The notes beneath the pieces are model-generated. The model saw only the letters and a list, made by a program, of their open reading frames with translations, was not told the DNA's origin and did no database searches. From Marsupella aquatica (taxonomy: Eukaryota; Marchantiophyta), in contig OZ316898.1 in assembly GCA_973895155.1 (NCBI GenBank), positions 11,594,001 through 11,658,000 of the forward strand: 64,000 nt of DNA. Direction: 5' to 3'. This document shows, one piece after another, positions 24,061 through 36,093 of the stretch. The first letter of the stretch is position 1; each line of letters starts with the position of its first letter. The translations under genes were made by a program, and so were the position numbers.

Positions 24061-24460
24061 TATATGATGAAACTGCTATATGGTGAATCCACCTTTCAAA
24101 TTTTGTCGTATTCTGATTTTGTGTACTTTCTTGGTCATAATGTGTTTTTCTTTGCATGTGTATGTATGGTTTTGTGTGTTATGTCACTCTTGGCATATAT
24201 TTTACATGTACTTACTTTTTTATAATAAAATAAATTTAATGAATTACATATATCACTACAAGACAAAAAAAGAGGCATGTTCCAGGATGAACATGCTATA
24301 TCTAGAATGAAGCCAATAGAATGCGGCTTTTGGGTGCTGGCAGGTTTAGGGCTGTGACAACCAGTGACAAAGGCAACCATGGACCTGAGTGAAGGTCGAC
24401 ATTCAGGCTACTCCTTTTAAAACATGGATGGACAGCAAAACACTCTTTTGTGCTTTACCG

Positions 24461-24506
24461 TTATATTAAATCAATGAGTGAGATTATATTAAATCAATGA
24501 GTGAGA
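24461..24506 (+). repeat. 23-bp tandem duplication
   Basis: TTATATTAAATCAATGAGTG plus AGA is present twice without a difference. Confidence 0.9.
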
Positions 24507-25161
24507 AAACACATTTCATCTTTGGAAATAGTAGGTGTGTCAATTATTAATTAATTTTGAAAACATTAGGCTCCTAGGAAAGATCTTTCCAATGAGCTCC
24601 TAAGTATCCCAAGAAAAACCTATTCCATAAGGCATAGATGGAGATATTGAATGACTAAGTTAAGTGCTTAACATTGGGAAGTGTGGACAATGAATGAACG
24701 ACAATCTGTAAAAAGTTTGTTGTGATTTGATCCTTACAATGAGTGATCCATAATCTTTAGTAATTCATAGCTCTCTTAATTTTTTATTTTTCACAAGTGA
24801 TATAGATTCACTGGACAGATCTTTTCCAGGAGTTCAAGTGAAAGCTAATCACATCAAGGGAGATCGTGAAGGTCCAAATTTGCTATTAAAAGAGTGCCAA
24901 TCAATGAATGAATGAAGGGTGTCAATGAGTGAAAATGTAAAGGTGTCAGAGTCCATGGGGGTTGATTGGTTAAACATCCTCTGTCCCTCAAAACAAAAAG
25001 CTGTGGATCCAAGTTACCAAAATTAGTCAATACTGCTCTTAAAAAATTGAAACGTGCACTATTTTGTTCTCCTCTGTCTGAGGCTCTGAGCCTCTGACCC
25101 TTGCACAGTGCACTATTTTGTCCGCCCCCTACCTGGTGGACACCAACCCTCTAAGGACTCC

Positions 25162-25235
25162 GTCCATCTAGGCTTCAACTCAATAGAACATGGAAAAAGT
25201 CCATCTAGGCTTCAACACAATAGAACATGGAAAAA
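25162..25235 (+). repeat. 37-bp tandem duplication
   Basis: GTCCATCTAGGCTTCAAC..AATAGAACATGGAAAAA occurs at 25162 and 25199 with one difference; a partial third unit follows at about 25248. Confidence 0.85.
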
Positions 25236-25809
25236 GTAGAAGGGCTCGGTGCATCTATAGGCTTCAACTCCAAAAAACATTAAAACAAATTTGTGCTATA
25301 TTGGCCGTAAAGCTACTGTACTGTAACAAATGGTCGTAGTGCAGACATTGGCTGACCACGTACACAATTAGAACAATGTACGAGACGGACCAAGTACGGA
25401 AGAGGTACAATTTGGGTACTGGCATAACACAGTAAAGGAGGACGATGTGTTTAATCCTTTATTATTTGAGGGGGACCCAATGTTTTTTAGCACGGTCGGG
25501 CATGATTAAGAATGGATGGGACTAAAAGGGGGGTTTTACAAGAGCTGGGGCATCAATTCTTTTTTATTCTATGTGTGAATGCAATCTGAGCCATTCAAAT
25601 AGAAGAATAGGCCAGATTCCACTTTATGTGAACTTGGGGGCACAATCAAACATAACCATTACCAAACCTTGTCATGTCTAAGAGGGCCCTTGTGAGTCCT
25701 TTTTTTCCTTATGTGTAAAAACCTTCCACCTCCTCTTGAGGTGGTTTTAAAAAATGGAGCAAGAGGCAACTTCTTTTCTGGAATTTGCATTCATTATATC
25801 CCAACCTGA

Positions 25810-25977
25810 CACATTTTGGGTCAGGCATTTCAACTTTAGGCGTATGGGAGTTAATCTTATTTATAAAGCGCCAACTACAAGCTAGAGTTGGGGCACATTT
25901 TGAGTCACGCATTTCAGCTTTAGTGTATGATAGTTAAGCTTATTTATAAAACGCCAACTACAAGCTAGAGTTGGGGT
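25810..25977 (+). repeat. 84-bp tandem duplication
   Basis: CACATTTTG.GTCA.GCATTTCA through CTAGAGTTGGGG is present twice at a period of 84 with several differences. Confidence 0.85.
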
Positions 25978-28900
25978 CTAGGCTTCTAGAGTAAGCCTCT
26001 AGACTGTAACTCCATGGTTCATGTCCATGTGTATGAGAAAACTCATGACTATAATATATGTCAAATGATAATCATACATGCCTTTTGTCGTGATTTCTAT
26101 TTATATTAAAAATGAGCTTTATGACCCCATCATAACATATGTACATAGAAAGAGAGATGTGCATAGAAGTATGGTATGTTATCATGTATGATTATTAAAA
26201 TGATGACATGCATGATTATATTTTTATCATTTCATCAACCTTCAAAAAATGTGAATAAATAAAATATATATTTTGGTGACATTTTTATTGTCCTCCCCGC
26301 TGTTCGCATTCAAAGAACGGGTAGTCGGGGCTAGTTACTAATAAATTGGGAACGTAAGCTACTTTCAAGGGCTAGGGTCTAGACCCTACCTTTGTGTAAA
26401 TACAAACTTGGACTAAAAACTAAGGACAAGATTGGACTCTAAATAGGGACAAAGTGAGGGTGAACATAAAATGAGGATGGGCCAAATATAAATGGGAAAT
26501 AGGATAGAAATTACTATTTTTTGAAAAAAATTTGTCTTCATCCCTGTTTACAGCTCTAGGAGCGGGTAAATCAGGCTTATATATGGGATGTAATTCCTGA
26601 GGAATTTAGAGCCATCACTCCTTGGTTACAATACTTTGGAGACCCATAATACTATGCAATCCGGGATGCAATCCTTTTGTGGTATGAGGAAATATGTGTT
26701 TTGACCTGACAGCACACTGAGAAAGAGCATAAACAAAACTTCCATGCACCTATTGGGTAGTGCAATCATGCACATGGAGCAGTGTAAAGAATGTTGTTCC
26801 ATGCACTAATGATATAGTGCATACCATGGATGAGTGCAGGCTTGGGGCATTATCCCGGGAGCCTGCACTTAGACACCTATACTACAGGCGGGTTCATATC
26901 ACTCATATATTAACAAAGGCTAAGAAATGTTCAGCCTGGTGATCAAACTTGATAACCCTAAGTTGTGAAAACCCCAAAGAATTAAAGCCATTAACTAGAG
27001 AATAACATGTCCCTATAGTTGAGTCCCCCTATCACCCGACCCTTGAAAGCCATCTGTGAAATGAACTTCCTGGGAAAAGCCTCTCCTCTCCCGGATATCT
27101 GTCCAGGAGAGGCAACCTCCCCTGGGCACTAACATCTCATAATGCAACAACCTATACCCTATGTATGATGGAAATGAGCAAGAAAGAGGAGCCAAATCAG
27201 CCAAAGGGGCTTTTTGCTTAATTCATTGGCCCTATAAGGTTCTATAAGGGGGTAAATGTCCAATATATCTTCCTTTTTCACATTCAAGTCACTCCCTTCC
27301 TCAACTACGTACAACTCCTCTCCTCAACTATATAAGGAAATAAATTGTATTACTGGTGAAACCTGGTGAATTCAGGTCTGATGACTGACATTGATATTTT
27401 AAAATGTATATATCACTGCCAAAGAAAAATCTGCCTTATGGTGAGATAGGATCCGTGGAGCCAAAAACCCAATAAAGAAGGGGGGGCGAACACAACAGGA
27501 AATCCAGGAAGAGCCAAGCAGCCCAATAGCATCAAAGCCCAAGAGTCCAAACAGCAAAAGAAATAAGGCCATACTGAGCCACAAACTAGAAATCCTGGTA
27601 AAGCTCCACGGTCATCGCTTGGTCATAAACAAATGCCATTTGGATTCGGTACCTGTGACCATGTTAACAAGTACACAGCGCACAGGGTACTTGTTAAGGG
27701 CTGCCTCAAAGATAAATATTCTATGGAATCTCATCTTGTGTGAAAGGCCCTCTCACAGGCATGTAATGCAATGAGAAAACTCGGGGCCCTGCTTATCTTT
27801 TTGAGGACGGGTTCTCTCATTTTACACGAATGTGTGCTTGATGCTTCAATTTTCTCACAATTAATTTTTATGTGGGTGGTTCATTTTCAATTGATTGGCT
27901 GCTGTTGGCTTTAGAAGGATGATGGCAGCCTTTGGAGCACTTGAACCAGCATCCTCCATCAGGGCCTGGGCAGCTACTGCATGGACGTTTTTTGCTGCTT
28001 GCACCGGTTGCTATTATCCTGCTATTTTTCCAGACAGGTCACAAGAAAAAATGCAGACTGGCAAATTGAGCATTCAGTTGGTGGGCTAGAAAACTTTTTC
28101 CCAGTTTTGGCAAACTGCATCAACAACGCTTGCCACGTTGCCACATGTGCGAACCGACACCAGCTTCACTGTTCCTCCTTATTCTCCACAGCACACACTA
28201 CAATGATTGTGTGCTTTGTGAAAGGAGCATGCCCAAATGGCAGCCACTGGTGCATGACAAAATTTTGTTTGGGAGGACTTGACAATTCTGGCCTGCATTG
28301 GCGTCCCTTAAAGGTCCATTTACCAGCCCTCAGCTGGTAAACACATGCCGATGCTTTTAAAGTTGGCAAGTGCCATATCCTAATGGCATGTGTGAGCCCT
28401 ACAGAATGCTGATGTGGAGGAAATTGTTTTGGCCAAAGCTTTCAAGTACTGCAAGAATTGGTATTTCTTTGTCAGCTTGGCCCATCCCTACATCTTTGGT
28501 CTGGAGTAGCCCACTTGCTCAGATTGATCAAGCCAATAGCACAATTTTACTTTCTCTCTGCCTTTTCACATGGCAGTTCCTACTTGTGTTGGGCCCAGGC
28601 CAAACTACTTTTGAAACACACCAACAATTTTTCCTTTTCCTTTCAATTACATCTGTATTAATCCCTTCCATTTTATTTTAATTGCCCAAACCACATCTTT
28701 TGCTAATCCTAGCACAAACCCTTTCTTGCAAATCATGGAAAAGGCATAAAGAAAAAGTATACCGGCCGAAAGCCCCAAGAGTGGAAGCGGATTGTGCAAA
28801 GGACTAAAGTCACTGGAAAGCACTTTATTCATAAAAAGCACTTGAGTACTGTGTTTGGCCATTTCTGTAGATTATCACCACTTTATCTTGTTTAGTACTT

Positions 28901-29576
28901 TGCTTTGGTTTCTTCCTCGTCTTCTCCCAATCATTAATCTTGGGAGGAGAAGTTGGCTAAAGGAAGGGGCATGCAATCACCATAGTGAGGTAAAACCATT
29001 CAATGTCTAGTGTGGAAAAAACAACATAGTCTTGAGGGCAGAGCAAATTAGCAAAATAGAACTCAACCCAATGAGCATTCTACATACTCACAAGAAAAAG
29101 CTTGTACTCAAATCCTAATCAGCCTTGGTACACATCAAATTGCCACAAAACAAGGGATGCCCAAGCGGGAGATATGATCCTATAGGCCAAAGACCCAATC
29201 AAAGGGAGGCAATCAAAGAGCCAAAAAGAACAAGGGACAAAGGCAAAAAGCCCAACACACCAACAACAAAGCCAAAAAGAAAGTTGGAGTTTTTTTTAAC
29301 TTTTAATTTATTCTGCGTGAACCCCATGGATGGGGGAGACAAAGAGGCTAGAGGCAACAGTCAAAAGGCAGAAAGGGGGAGCGGTATGGGTCAGGGGAAA
29401 GAATCAGCCACTGAAACCTTGCCCCATTATCGCTAGGACATAATCTGCATCCAGAAGGGATCACACTATCAGGAACAAATCCACTAAAAAAACTAATCAA
29501 ACTAGGCAGTGTGATCACTGCAACCAGATCCTATCACGATACCTAAGTATCTGAGAGCAGTATGGTATACCGGAAG

Positions 29577-31161
29577 CTACTCTCTATTTGATTCTAATTG
29601 CCTAACACCATTACGGATGATCACCACTCGTTCTGCTTCCAATAATTCAGTGGCACAGACCAAACGCCGGTGTTTCCGACTAGAACCAGAAACCGCTATT
29701 ACAGCCTTCATGTGATCTAAAGTCTCAGAGAATATTGCAATCGGATCACGTACTTTTTTCCTAGTCAAGTCCAAGGTCTGCCCATTACAGGCTAGCCAGA
29801 TGCTCCAAAGAATATGATTGATTAAGTAAATCCGCAACGTACTCAGTAGGTTCCTCCTTCTAGTAGACAACAGTAGGTCAATCAGGCCCATGTCACCGCC
29901 AACAATTAGTCCATTCAGCCAGCTTCTAGCTCCTCTCTAGCACTTCTGAGCATGTTTGCACTAGAAGAAGATATGCGAAATGGTTTCCAATACTCCTAAA
30001 TATAGAACACAATTCATGACCATCTGATTTGTTAGTTCAGTGCCTGCAATCCTGAAAAAAGTCCATGAGCAAGAATTCTCCAAATGAATGTCCAAGCCCC
30101 GGAAGCTAAATCAGAGATCCATACTCTTTGCCAGACAATATTCCATTCGACTTCAGTAAGAGTGACATCCCATATCCTGTTGAGTCTACAAAAGTCAGAC
30201 CCTTTGGAACATAGCACCTCATAACTCCGATGGTTAGGTAAACTAAAGCGTTTGGGTTGTGAATCCATGTCAATCCAACGCCAGTGCCTTGCTGAGGAGT
30301 CCAAATTATCCTCCCCATAGATAGATCTATGAATTACTGCAAAAAACTCAAGGTAGTGAATTATGTTTCTCAATTCTAGGCCACACATGCGCTGCATCCT
30401 CTCAGTCAAACGCATCCATTCATCCTCTGTCGTGGACCAAAAGTCACCCACCTTCCTAACGGCTAAACAGCCATAGACAATCACTATGGCCATCCTGCAG
30501 TTATTTGTAAGGTCATAAAATCCAGTCAAGCAACGTAGAAGCTTCAATTCCCCAGTGCCGTGGGATAGTACCAAAACCTAGACGGAAGATAAGGTTTTCT
30601 CTAGCCTGCTCCCACGCACTCTAGATCCGTCCGGTATTAATTTGCAAGCTTACCAAAGGAGTGAGGAGTAGCTTATCCTTCATTGATTGAGTACTGATTC
30701 CTGCGCACGGTCCAAAAATTCCTCCACCTAGTTAACAGAAGGTTCTCAACAAACATCTTTGCCCCTCCGGACTGATTCCAGGCGATCAAGGGCACCAGTG
30801 AACCACTTACACAACAGAGCATCTGAATGGCCCTAAACCCAGACCACCATCTGCCTTCAACCACATCAGTTTGTTCCATGCCACCAGAGGGATCCGCTTT
30901 CCGCCATGCACGTTTGTTCCCTAGAAGAAGACCCTGCTCAGAGCTATCAGTTTCTTAGCCAACAAAGTTGGGGAACATATAAACATCATATGATAAATAG
31001 GAATCGCTTGTAACACATGCTTTACCAATAGTACTCGACCAGTAAAGGACAGTATCTTGGAGTTTTGATTGCTTGGAATGCTTTTCAATTGCTGGGATGA
31101 CTCTCAGAGGTGTTTTGTTCGCAGTGACAATTTTTTTCCAAGCAACTTGAAGAGTACTCAA
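29577..31161 (-). pseudogene. Decayed LINE (L1-type) reverse transcriptase, C-terminal half
   Basis: Read on the minus strand, broken frames show the typical order for plant LINE C-terminal regions. First comes LSFTGRVLLVKHVLQAIPIY near 31040-30980, then a GGLGLGPF-type motif near 30830, then the zinc-binding RT-associated region with WQRVWISDLASGAWTFIWRI (about 30140-30060) and ILWSIWLACNGQ (about 29810). At least one stop and several frame changes interrupt it. The catalytic FADD-type palm region is not present, so this is a 5'-truncated, dead copy. Its 3' end is unclear and may extend to about 29.1 kb. Confidence 0.75.
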
Positions 31162-31299
31162 ATCAAATAAAAATTGGCTGATGTGGGAAAGAGATGATGT
31201 AGCAATTTTAAAGTGGGAAACTTACCTTTGGGTCCTCAGTCTTTGTGGCTTGGTTCTGCTCCTTCAGAAAATTCTTATTCTGACTTAGTTGTGCTAAAA

Positions 31300-31490
31300 G
31301 AAAATGTATTTAGTTCAATCCCCTAAACTCCAGACACAGGGGTGTGGAGGGTATATGTGTGTGAGTGTGATGCGTTTTGTGGGTAGACAGTGGATGGGAG
31401 TTCTGATTATCTCCTTGGCCCCTGGCGGGGCCCCAGGGTGTCCACTTTGTGACCCTGATTTAATCACCTCTCCCTCTTGCAGCTCCCTGT
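31300..31490 (+). mobile_element. tRNA-derived SINE-like element, copy 2
   Basis: A B-box-like AGTTCAATCCCCT at about 31312 is followed by GGGTATATGTGTGTGAGTG, GGCCCCTGGCGGGGCC and GACCCTGATTTAATCACCTC, in the order seen in the copy at 9.1 kb. The A box is weak or lost. It lies just beyond the LINE remnant. Confidence 0.45.
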
Positions 31491-32942
31491 TGTATTTATG
31501 GGGGCTCACCCTGAAATGGGTCCCTACAAAGAATGTATGTCGCTATTGGGGTGAGGAGCGTCTACTAAGTGTTCTTCCTCCTTTCATTTCAAGCCAAAAC
31601 TGGAAAAGTATTTTAATTAAAAAAAAAGATTTTCAGCACTTCCAGCAGGGTTGCTAGCTGGGTTTCCATATCAGCTACTCATAACTATTTTGCACTTAGC
31701 ATGCCAGATAGACTTAGAAGGGTAAAGGGTTTATCTTCACCTTGTGAGAGAACCCCATAATCTCCCATGTTGGACTGTTTGTCATGAGAACAAGACTGAA
31801 TTCTACTAACCAAGGCTTATGGATTGCGTTCAAAACATCTTTTTGAATGCAAATGACATATTTCCATTGTAGAAATAGTCATACTTTTGGGTCTCAAAAA
31901 TGGCCTGAATTCACCTAGGGATTTATCCCAGGATCAATATCAAATTCATGATCATTGACTAACAAAGACAAGGGTGCACAAAGGTCACAAGAAAAGGCAC
32001 ATGCCATACTATTTCTAAGATCAACATGTGAAATCAATTGTTTATAATTAACAATAACCGTGTGCCCTTTCAACCAACTGTAGTTTAAGTTATTCACTTA
32101 TTCTTTTTGAGTCATTGTCAAAGATGCTTGTTTTGTAGTATTGGGGTAGGTCAACACGTACTATTGGGGTAGGACAAAATTTTAAGATGCATCTAAATAG
32201 TTGATTAGAGATAAGACCGTTTGGGCTAAAATTTTCAGTGTTGTTGCCTAGCATTGGGGACCTATTTGCTGAACATATTAGAACAAAAACACATTTAATT
32301 TCCCAAAATGTTCCAATGACCTTTATCAAACAAATCAGATGAAAGAGATTGAAGAGAAATTAAAAAAAAAGTGAGTTGGGATTGGGAGAGGGAAAAAACT
32401 GGGTGGGAGATCAAGGTGAGCCAAAGGGACCAAGGAAATTGAGATTCCAAGTTTAGATCTAGTTGAGCTCTAGCCATTCATTAGCTTCCACCTATGTTCT
32501 CTGTTCAGCTTCGTTGAGTTTTACTTTAGAGTTAGCTACTAAAAATTGGTATGTTCAATGAGTGATTGAGTAAATTGAAGTCTAGGAGTAGGACATTAGG
32601 GTAGTGCTTTTTATGCATGAATTGCATAGAAAGCCCAACGAGGGGGTACTAGCAGTAGGTGGGAACATATAATTGTTATTAAAATTATGAAGAGCCTCAG
32701 ATCTTTCTTGATCTTAAGGACAACCATCTGATCTTCAAAGATTGTCTTAAAGGTTCTCCGAAATCCAACTATCGTTAAAGGCTCCTGCACATTTTGCTTA
32801 ATATTTGTTCCCCTAAGTTTCTTTGTATCATTTGGCCAGGAGAAGGAAAGATTCTTGGAGTGTTTCACCAATTAAAAATTCACTGTCAACAACAGTTATA
32901 ACCCTGTCATCTTGGCTTCTGCAAACCTATATAATTACTAGC
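31491..32942. other. Repeat spacer
   Basis: No gene was recognised. The block at about 32196-32345 (GTTGTTGCCTAGC.TTGGGGACC..TTCCAATGA.C.T.ATCAAAC.AATCAGAT) matches about 38690-38800, a dispersed repeat pair in the same orientation. Confidence 0.4.
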
Positions 32943-32967
32943 TCAGTACCCGTGCATTGCACAAAAA

Positions 32968-33166
32968 ATGTCGTGTCGGCCAAGATTTGGTTGAGAAAAA
33001 AATATCTTGTCAGCCAAGAGGTCGTTAAGAAAAAAATGTTGTGTTGGTCAAAAGGTAGTTGAGAAAAATATGTCGTGTCGGGCAAGATGTCGTTAAGAAA
33101 AAATTGTCATGTCGGCCAAGATGTCGTTGAAAAAAAAGATGTTGTGTCGGCCAAGACATTATTGTC
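32968..33166 (+). repeat. About 36-bp tandem array
   Basis: Five to six diverged units of the form ATGTCGTGTCGGCCAAGATG plus TCGTTGAGAAAAAA follow the first Helitron-like head. Related words recur after the second head near 34650-34860. Confidence 0.8.
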
Positions 33167-33233
33167 CGGGTGACCGTGTTTTCTGATAAGAGCATGTTGG
33201 CTCTTATGAAGTAAACCTTGCATGCCCATAAGT

Positions 33234-33317
33234 TCTACACTAAAACCAAAATAATAACTTTAGTAATAAGAGTAGTCTACACTAAAACCAAAATAATAAC
33301 TTTAGTAATAAGAGTAG
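33234..33317 (+). repeat. 42-bp exact tandem duplication
   Basis: TCTACACTAAAACCAAAATA and the next 22 bases are repeated once at a period of 42. Confidence 0.92.
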
Positions 33318-34084
33318 TGAGTATTAAGAAATTTTCAAGTGAAACTAATATACTATTAAACCCTATTCCACCATACCTGCAGACCAACACTTCTTGGAAA
33401 TTAATCTTTCTACGACATATGATCATAATATCAAGAGAAAATGAAACAAGAATGTCATCTGGACTCCTATTTAGATCAATGATCAATAGAAGACAAAGGT
33501 AATGCACTCCCACTCCTCTCGGTAAAACACTATTGGGTATACTATTGGCTTGCTAGAATTACGATAACAATTATAAATTGAGCTCCAAAATGGTAGGTTA
33601 AATGTTGTCTCATGGACGGCTTGTCTTAAATATGGACTCTAATAAAAAATAGGTTACGAAAGGGAAGATTAGAGATATTTTTCTCTCTTGGATTTATAAT
33701 AACTCTCTTGTTTCTTTGCTATCTAGACCAAAGAATGCTCCACCCCTAAGCTCTCAAAGAGACCTTGTTGCCAAAGGTTCAATCTACAAGTCTACCACTT
33801 ATTTCTTTGCTATCCGAACCAAAGACAGTATGTCCCACTACTATGTACATAAGGCAAAGAATAGAAGAGAAAGATGAGAGATGAAAAGAGGACCGCTTTG
33901 ACGTAGGAATGATCAAAACGTAGGAATGAGGAGAGAGTGCCCATCACCACTTTATTTATACTGAATCCAAGAGGGTATGGATTACACTCAAACGCTTGGA
34001 TGAACGTTTGGATAAAAGCCAAGTGGCACACATCCAACGTGGGGATGTGTGCTAGTACTATTGCAATCAAAACAAATGATGCAT

Positions 34085-34515
34085 GCACCTAAAAAAATTT
34101 GTGCATGCATACACCTTGTGGCTTGCATATTTGCTCACCTTGCATGAGCATAAAATAATTATTTGCATGCATCTAAAATAATTTGTGCATGCACTTTGTG
34201 GCTTGCATATTTTCTCACTTTGCATGCGCATAAAATAACTATTTGCATGCATCTAAAATAATTTGTGCATGCACTTTGTGGCTTGCACATTTGCTCACCT
34301 CACATGTGCATAAAATAACTAAGTCATGCAAATAAAATAATTTATATGCATCTAAAACAATTTGCATGCATGCACCTTGTGGCTTACACATTTGCTCACC
34401 TTGCATGCACATAAAATAACTAATACATGCAAATAAAACGATTTGCATATGCATCTAAACAATTTGTGCATGCATCTTGTGGCTTGCATAGTTGCTTACA
34501 TTGCATGCACATAAG
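34085..34515 (+). repeat. About 80-bp tandem array, five to six units
   Basis: Units contain TTTGTGCATGCA, CTTGTGGCTTGCATATTTGC and ATAAAATAACTA. The spacing is irregular and the copies are diverged. ORFs reading through it are artefacts. Confidence 0.85.
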
Positions 34516-36093
34516 TAATAGTTAAACTATTTAGTTATCTTGTAACAAAATATAAACATAATCAATATACTTAGTGATCTAGTGATTTCATCATAAATAA
34601 TTGAATTATCATGATATTGTTGAAGAAAAATACCTGTGCGTTGCACAAAAGATGTTGTTAAGAAAAAAGATGTCGTGTTGCCCAAGATGTTGTTATGTGA
34701 AAGATGTCATGAAATAAAAAGATGTAGTTAAGAAAAAATTAATCATTTTGCCAAAGATGCCATTATGTGAAAGATGTTAAGAAAAAAATGTCATTTTTCC
34801 AAAGATATCGTGAAGTAAACGACATATAAGAAAAAAGGTATCGTTTTACCCAAGCTGTTGTTATGTGAAAGATGCTATGAAGAAAAAAGTCAAGGAGAGA
34901 AGAAGCGAGTCAACTAAGAATCAGGGTTGTTGTGGCTCGTTGCTGTCATCACAACATGCATCCAAGGGGCGACATGGTTTTTCTGGTCCTATTCCTTTGT
35001 CGTTGTCTTTTCTTGTTTTGTTTTTGTTTTTACCCAAAATGCCCCTGCATTGAATGACAACTACTCTATAAATTGGCGCAACGTTATATTATCAATTTCA
35101 GGTTTAGGGTTTAGCAAAGATGACCATACTGTCGCTATCCTTTCAATCCCCGTGGGTTGCATAAAAGATGTTGTTTGGTTAAAGATGTTGTTGAGAAATA
35201 GATTGTGGTGCAAAATAAATCTTTGAATAAAAATAATAATTTGTTACTATATATTACTGCATAAGAACTTTTGTTGAGTGAAAGATATCATTGTGCAAAA
35301 TACTGGCTAGGGTAGCCACAAAAGTTCCCTTTTTTTTCTTTTTTTCTCCTTGCACAAAAAAATTCTTGAATAAAAGATGTCATTGCACAAAAGATTGGCT
35401 ATGACAACCACAAAAGTATAACAAAATGAGAGGTATTTTTTACCTTTGCCCCCCTTTTTCTCTTCTGTTCCTTTTAAACCTTAACCTCCCCCTTTTCCCC
35501 ATTTCCCTATTTTTGGTCGTCTCTTCTCCTCATTCACCATCACTCCACTTGCTCGCCGCTCCCCCCCTCCCCACCCATGCAAGATTGGAGCCCATCGAGG
35601 GGATGCCCTACATTGTGAATGTGCCCCTCGTGGGAGTATCCTCCTTGATCCTCGTGCATTGTGTTAGTCTTTCACTTTTTTGGGTGTTTAGTGTTATTAT
35701 TTATTGCTTGTCTTGGACTATGGTACAACTTTTTGTGAGTCACACTAAATTCAATTCACACTTTGGCTTAATTTTTTTACCTTTGACAATATTTTTTAAT
35801 TTTTGTGCCCTGCAAATTTGAACGAAGACCACTCTAAAAAGTGGCACAACTATGTATTATAGGAGTTAATAATTAGATTTTGTACCTGGCTATTAGCAAA
35901 ATATTTTAGGATACTTGTGATACCTGAAATAATTTTCCAATAAAAAGTTTAAGAATGTTCTGAGTATTTTGATGTAAGCATTGATATTGTATTGCATGCA
36001 TCATTTTTAATTTTAAAAATAAATGAAAACGGGAGAACATGCATTCCCCTCGCTACAAACCTTGAAGTACATAAGTACGGGTCCACAGACTAA

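Larger units (their letters stand above)
24507..29400. other. AT-rich repeat spacer without a recognised gene
   Basis: ORFs are short and show no resemblance to known families. Minus-strand T-rich segments at about 27400-27600 and 29125-29310, with recurring TTTTTGGC and TTGGGC words, look like decayed LINE 3' tails; similar plus-strand texture is seen at about 40960-41230 and 60700-60915. Tandem duplications inside are listed separately. Confidence 0.35.
32943..36093 (+). mobile_element. Helitron-like non-autonomous region: several heads, one tail
   Basis: Three head-like motifs occur in the same orientation: TACCCGTGCATTGCACAAAA at about 32946, TACCTGTGCGTTGCACAAAA at 34631 and CCCCGTGGGTTGCATAAAAG at about 35148. 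Each is followed by GATGTTGT-like words. Sequences like CCCGTGCGTTGCAC are common at the 5' ends of plant Helitrons. One tail motif GGGTCCACAGACTAATT lies at 36080-36096, with CTAA at 36090-36093. No coding sequence lies between. I read this as one or more nested or head-duplicated non-autonomous copies; exact ends are uncertain. Confidence 0.45.

Noticed and set aside
32968-34515. Regular repeats that resemble a CRISPR array at first sight
   Set aside because: Units are contiguous and diverged without unique spacers, and the context is a plant nuclear genome with no cas genes.
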